NCBI RefSeq assembly: GCF_025643335.1
Contig: NZ_CP092489.1
Location: 629,501 to 693,500, forward strand
DNA length: 64,000 nucleotides
Direction: 5' to 3'
Source: Endozoicomonas sp. Mp262
Lineage (GTDB): Bacteria > Pseudomonadota > Gammaproteobacteria > Pseudomonadales > Endozoicomonadaceae
The translations under genes and the position numbers were made by a program. Each line of letters begins with the position of its first letter. Position 1 is the stretch's first letter. Shown piece after piece: positions 61,961 to 64,000 of this stretch. Below the pieces are notes generated by a model. The model was not told the DNA's origin, did no database searches, and worked only from the letters and a program-made list of their open reading frames with translations.

Positions 61961-63566
61961 GGGTGAAAGTCTCAAATTGACCGAGCTTCTTCAGCTTGCC
62001 AACCGGGGAAAGTAGTAGGCAGCTATTTTTTCAATGCTTAAACAGAAGGCAGCCAATCACAGGTATGATGTTGATAGCACACAACACCTTGCCAGTGAGA
62101 GGCCGCCCCATGGAAGTATGTCAGCTACGGACTGAAGCCGCCACCATTTCTTGTGATGCGATTCAACGGTTAGGCCACCAATTGCAGGCTCTGCGAGAGT
62201 CTGGCAATCCTATCAGGCACTTTGAAGAGTTTGAGCAGACCGTTAATGCTCTCTTTAATCAAGCTCAGCAAGATTTTTTAGCAGAGGCGCTGGCTGAGCT
62301 TGATATTGATACCCCAGCTATTGAGGTCAGCGGGATCACTTATAAGCAGGTGTTGCGCAGTTATAAAACCTACCAGACAGCGGTTGGTTCAGTCCGGGTT
62401 ATGCGAACACTTTACCGTAACGGCAAAGAGCCGTGTATCGTGCCCATGGAGTTGAAAGCCGGGATCGTGGAAGGCTTCTGGACGCCTCGGGCTGCAAAGC
62501 AAGCTGCCTGGGTTGTTGCTCAAATGTCTCCCGGTGAAGCAAAAAGCCTCCTTGATCTCATGGGAGGTATGTCTCCCTCAGAAAGCAGTCTTGCTCGTTT
62601 CCCCAGGCAATTTAATACTCAGTGGGAACAGCACCGTGAGCCTTTTGAAGAGATGCTTATTGAGAAACTTAACGTGCCCACCAATGCGGTCACAGTAGCC
62701 GCCTCCCTGGATGGCGTTATGCTGCCCATGAAAGATGGCAAACGAGTAGAAAAGCGAGCCAGGAGCGCTTCTGAAGGCAAACGGACTCAAGGGCCAACAG
62801 GTTGCAAGGAGGCCAGTTGCGGAACTTTGTCGTTTTACGATCAACAGGGGGAGCGTTTATCAACAGTCCGCATAGGACGAATGCCAGAAACTAAAAAACT
62901 CACACTCAAGCAGTCTTTGTCAGCACTATTGCAAGAAGCGTTGCGACAAAAGCCACAGCTGTCACTGGTCAAAGTCGCTGATGGCGCCAAGGACAACTGG
63001 TCATACCTTTCCCAGGAACTACCAGCGGGTGTTGAGGTTATTGATTACTACCACGCAGCCGATCACCTGAAGAAAGCATTTGACCAGGCTTATGGAGAAA
63101 ACAGCATCAAGTCCAAAGAAAAGTTTGTCACTTACCGACACGTCCTAAAAGAGGAACTCGATGGGGTTGAGCGCATTATTAAAGCCCTGGCTTATCAGCA
63201 TAAAAAGCATCCGCGCCGCTCAAAATTAAAGACCGAGCTGGAGTATTTCAGAAAAAATCGCCAGCGTATGCGCTATGCTGAACACTTGTCGAATAACCTT
63301 CCGATCGGCTCTGGTGTGGTAGAGGCAGCCTGTAAAACCTTAGTTACCCAGCGGATGAAGTGCTCAGGTATGCGCTGGCGAAATCCGGGTGGTCAGGGCG
63401 TATTGACGCTTCGGTCATTAGTTCAGAGCCACTGGTTTGAAAATGGCTGGAAGTTATTTGCTGCAACTTATTGCGGGAAAGTCACCAAGGCTGCTACAAG
63501 CAATGTCATACCATTCCCAGAGAAAGGTGGCAGTGTTTAGTTGTGGTCAATATGAGACTTTCACCC
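61961..63566 (+). mobile_element. ISKra4-type insertion sequence, copy 2
   Basis: The same 1606-bp element as at 40988, in the opposite orientation. The ends begin GGGTGAAAGTCTCA and end with the complement of GGGTGAAAGTCTCATATT. It is flanked by the 9-bp duplication ATTTGAGAC (61952-61960 and 63567-63575). It sits in the gap between the small lipoprotein and potI and breaks no gene I can see. Confidence 0.93.
62110..63540 (+). CDS. ISKra4-type transposase (copy 2)
   Basis: Nearly identical to the transposase at 41014-42444 and with the same domain blocks, including MLPMKDGKRVEKRA, DYYHAADHLKKAF and GSGVVEAACKTLV. ATG 62110 is preceded by GAGAGG. The frame is intact, so both copies may be functional and the sequence may have moved recently. 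Confidence 0.87.
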   Translation: MEVCQLRTEAATISCDAIQRLGHQLQALRESGNPIRHFEEFEQTVNALFNQAQQDFLAEALAELDIDTPAIEVSGITYKQVLRSYKTYQTAVGSVRVMRTLYRNGKEPCIVPMELKAGIVEGFWTPRAAKQAAWVVAQMSPGEAKSLLDLMGGMSPSESSLARFPRQFNTQWEQHREPFEEMLIEKLNVPTNAVTVAASLDGVMLPMKDGKRVEKRARSASEGKRTQGPTGCKEASCGTLSFYDQQGERLSTVRIGRMPETKKLTLKQSLSALLQEALRQKPQLSLVKVADGAKDNWSYLSQELPAGVEVIDYYHAADHLKKAFDQAYGENSIKSKEKFVTYRHVLKEELDGVERIIKALAYQHKKHPRRSKLKTELEYFRKNRQRMRYAEHLSNNLPIGSGVVEAACKTLVTQRMKCSGMRWRNPGGQGVLTLRSLVQSHWFENGWKLFAATYCGKVTKAATSNVIPFPEKGGSV

Positions 63567-63611
63567 ATTTGAGACCTACTCCCCGCTCAACCATTTTCTC
63601 AATTAAACTGT

Positions 63612-64000
63612 TTACCTATCCAAACTTAATAGTGCAGATAACCGCTCCTTTTCAGAGCGTCGCATCAACCACCAGCCAATAATGGCTGCAAGTGAAACAA
63701 TCAAAATAATCAGCGTAGCCAGGGCATTTATTTTTGGTGACACCCCTAACCTCACCGATGAAAAGACGACCATGGGCAGTGTTGTTGACCCGGGCCCTGC
63801 AACAAAACTGGATATCACCAAATCATCAAGAGAGAGTGTAAATGCCAGTAACCAGCCTGCAGCAATGGCTGGAGCAATAGCAGGAATGGTAATCAGAAAA
63901 AAGGTCTTCATTGGCGTAGCGCCAAGGTCCATAGCTGCTTCCTCAATGGAAACATCCACTTCACGCAACCTGGAACCGACGACAACAGCAACATAAGCCG
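63612..64000 (-). CDS. potI: putrescine ABC transporter permease PotI (3' end, partial)
   Basis: The C-terminal 128 or so residues of an inner-membrane permease; the gene runs out of the window at 64000. It contains the EAA loop SIEEAAMDLGATPMKTFFLITIPAI that docks on the ATPase, then LLAFTLSLDDLVISSFVAGPGSTTLPM and FSSVRLGVSPKINALATL, all as in E. coli PotI. PotC is close, but GPGSTTLPM and the tail RRSEKERL fit PotI better. The potF, potG and potH genes would be expected upstream, outside the window. Confidence 0.88.
   Translation of the reverse strand, partial: AYVAVVVGSRLREVDVSIEEAAMDLGATPMKTFFLITIPAIAPAIAAGWLLAFTLSLDDLVISSFVAGPGSTTLPMVVFSSVRLGVSPKINALATLIILIVSLAAIIGWWLMRRSEKERLSALLSLDR

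Overview
The window is chromosomal DNA of a gammaproteobacterium. The sfsA-dksA-gluQ block followed by cbrX-cbrA-cbrB is the arrangement known from Pseudomonas and its relatives. Amine-type lipid A genes (gnnA-gnnB), TonB-dependent uptake genes, many insertion sequences, small MITE-like elements and dispersed palindromes, together with several freshly broken genes, suggest a marine or host-associated member of the Oceanospirillales/Endozoicomonas type. That placement is inference; the sequence does not name a species.

Layout. 1-2006: histidine catabolism (3' end of hutU, hutH). 2.4-9.6 kb: a lipoprotein-like methyltransferase, a DUF938 methyltransferase, a PhnA-type zinc-ribbon protein, an AmpD-like amidase, an amidohydrolase, a decayed DASS transporter and a coiled-coil protein, separated by MITEs. 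9.7-15.9 kb: the CbrXAB sensor system, with cbrA cut by an IS1380-family element (12324-14043). 16.0-19.6 kb: an accessory pocket with a heptad-repeat protein, a two-gene cassette (soluble protein plus four-helix membrane protein, architecture like RexA/RexB) and a secreted protein. 19.7-24.5 kb: gluQ, dksA, sfsA, gnnA, gnnB. 24.6-27.5 kb: tonB-exbB-exbD-chaN, probably for haem/iron uptake. 27.6-33.8 kb: a large unrecognised membrane protein and a LetA/LetB (PqiA/MCE) lipid-transport operon whose letB is frameshifted. 33.9-39.5 kb: a DeoR regulator, a DUF3313 lipoprotein, pdxA2 and a PfkB kinase destroyed by IS982, then a short ribosomal protein THX gene. 39.5-60 kb: a 20-kb minus-strand locus of exported repeat proteins. 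60.3-64 kb: alr, a small lipoprotein, a second copy of the ISKra4-type IS, and the 3' end of potI.

The surface locus is the most striking region. From 5' to 3' on the minus strand it encodes a 162-aa DUF11-like exported protein, a 967-aa DUF11-type protein, a 2212-aa protein with a C-terminal beta-barrel, an OmpA-type lipoprotein, a 918-aa DUF11-type protein and a lectin/beta-helix protein. Three of them begin, after the signal peptide, with the same TPAGT block, and four end with the same PG..V..F.V.V strand. This looks like a cell-surface assembly that I cannot match to a named system. Its last gene is split by an ISKra4-type element (40988-42593) with a perfect 8-bp target duplication, and removing the element restores one reading frame of about 1486 codons.

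A common thread is recent erosion. Each of cbrA, the lectin gene, letB, the DASS transporter and the PfkB kinase is broken by an IS, a deletion or a frameshift. For cbrA and the lectin gene the ancestral frame can be rebuilt exactly from the target duplications.
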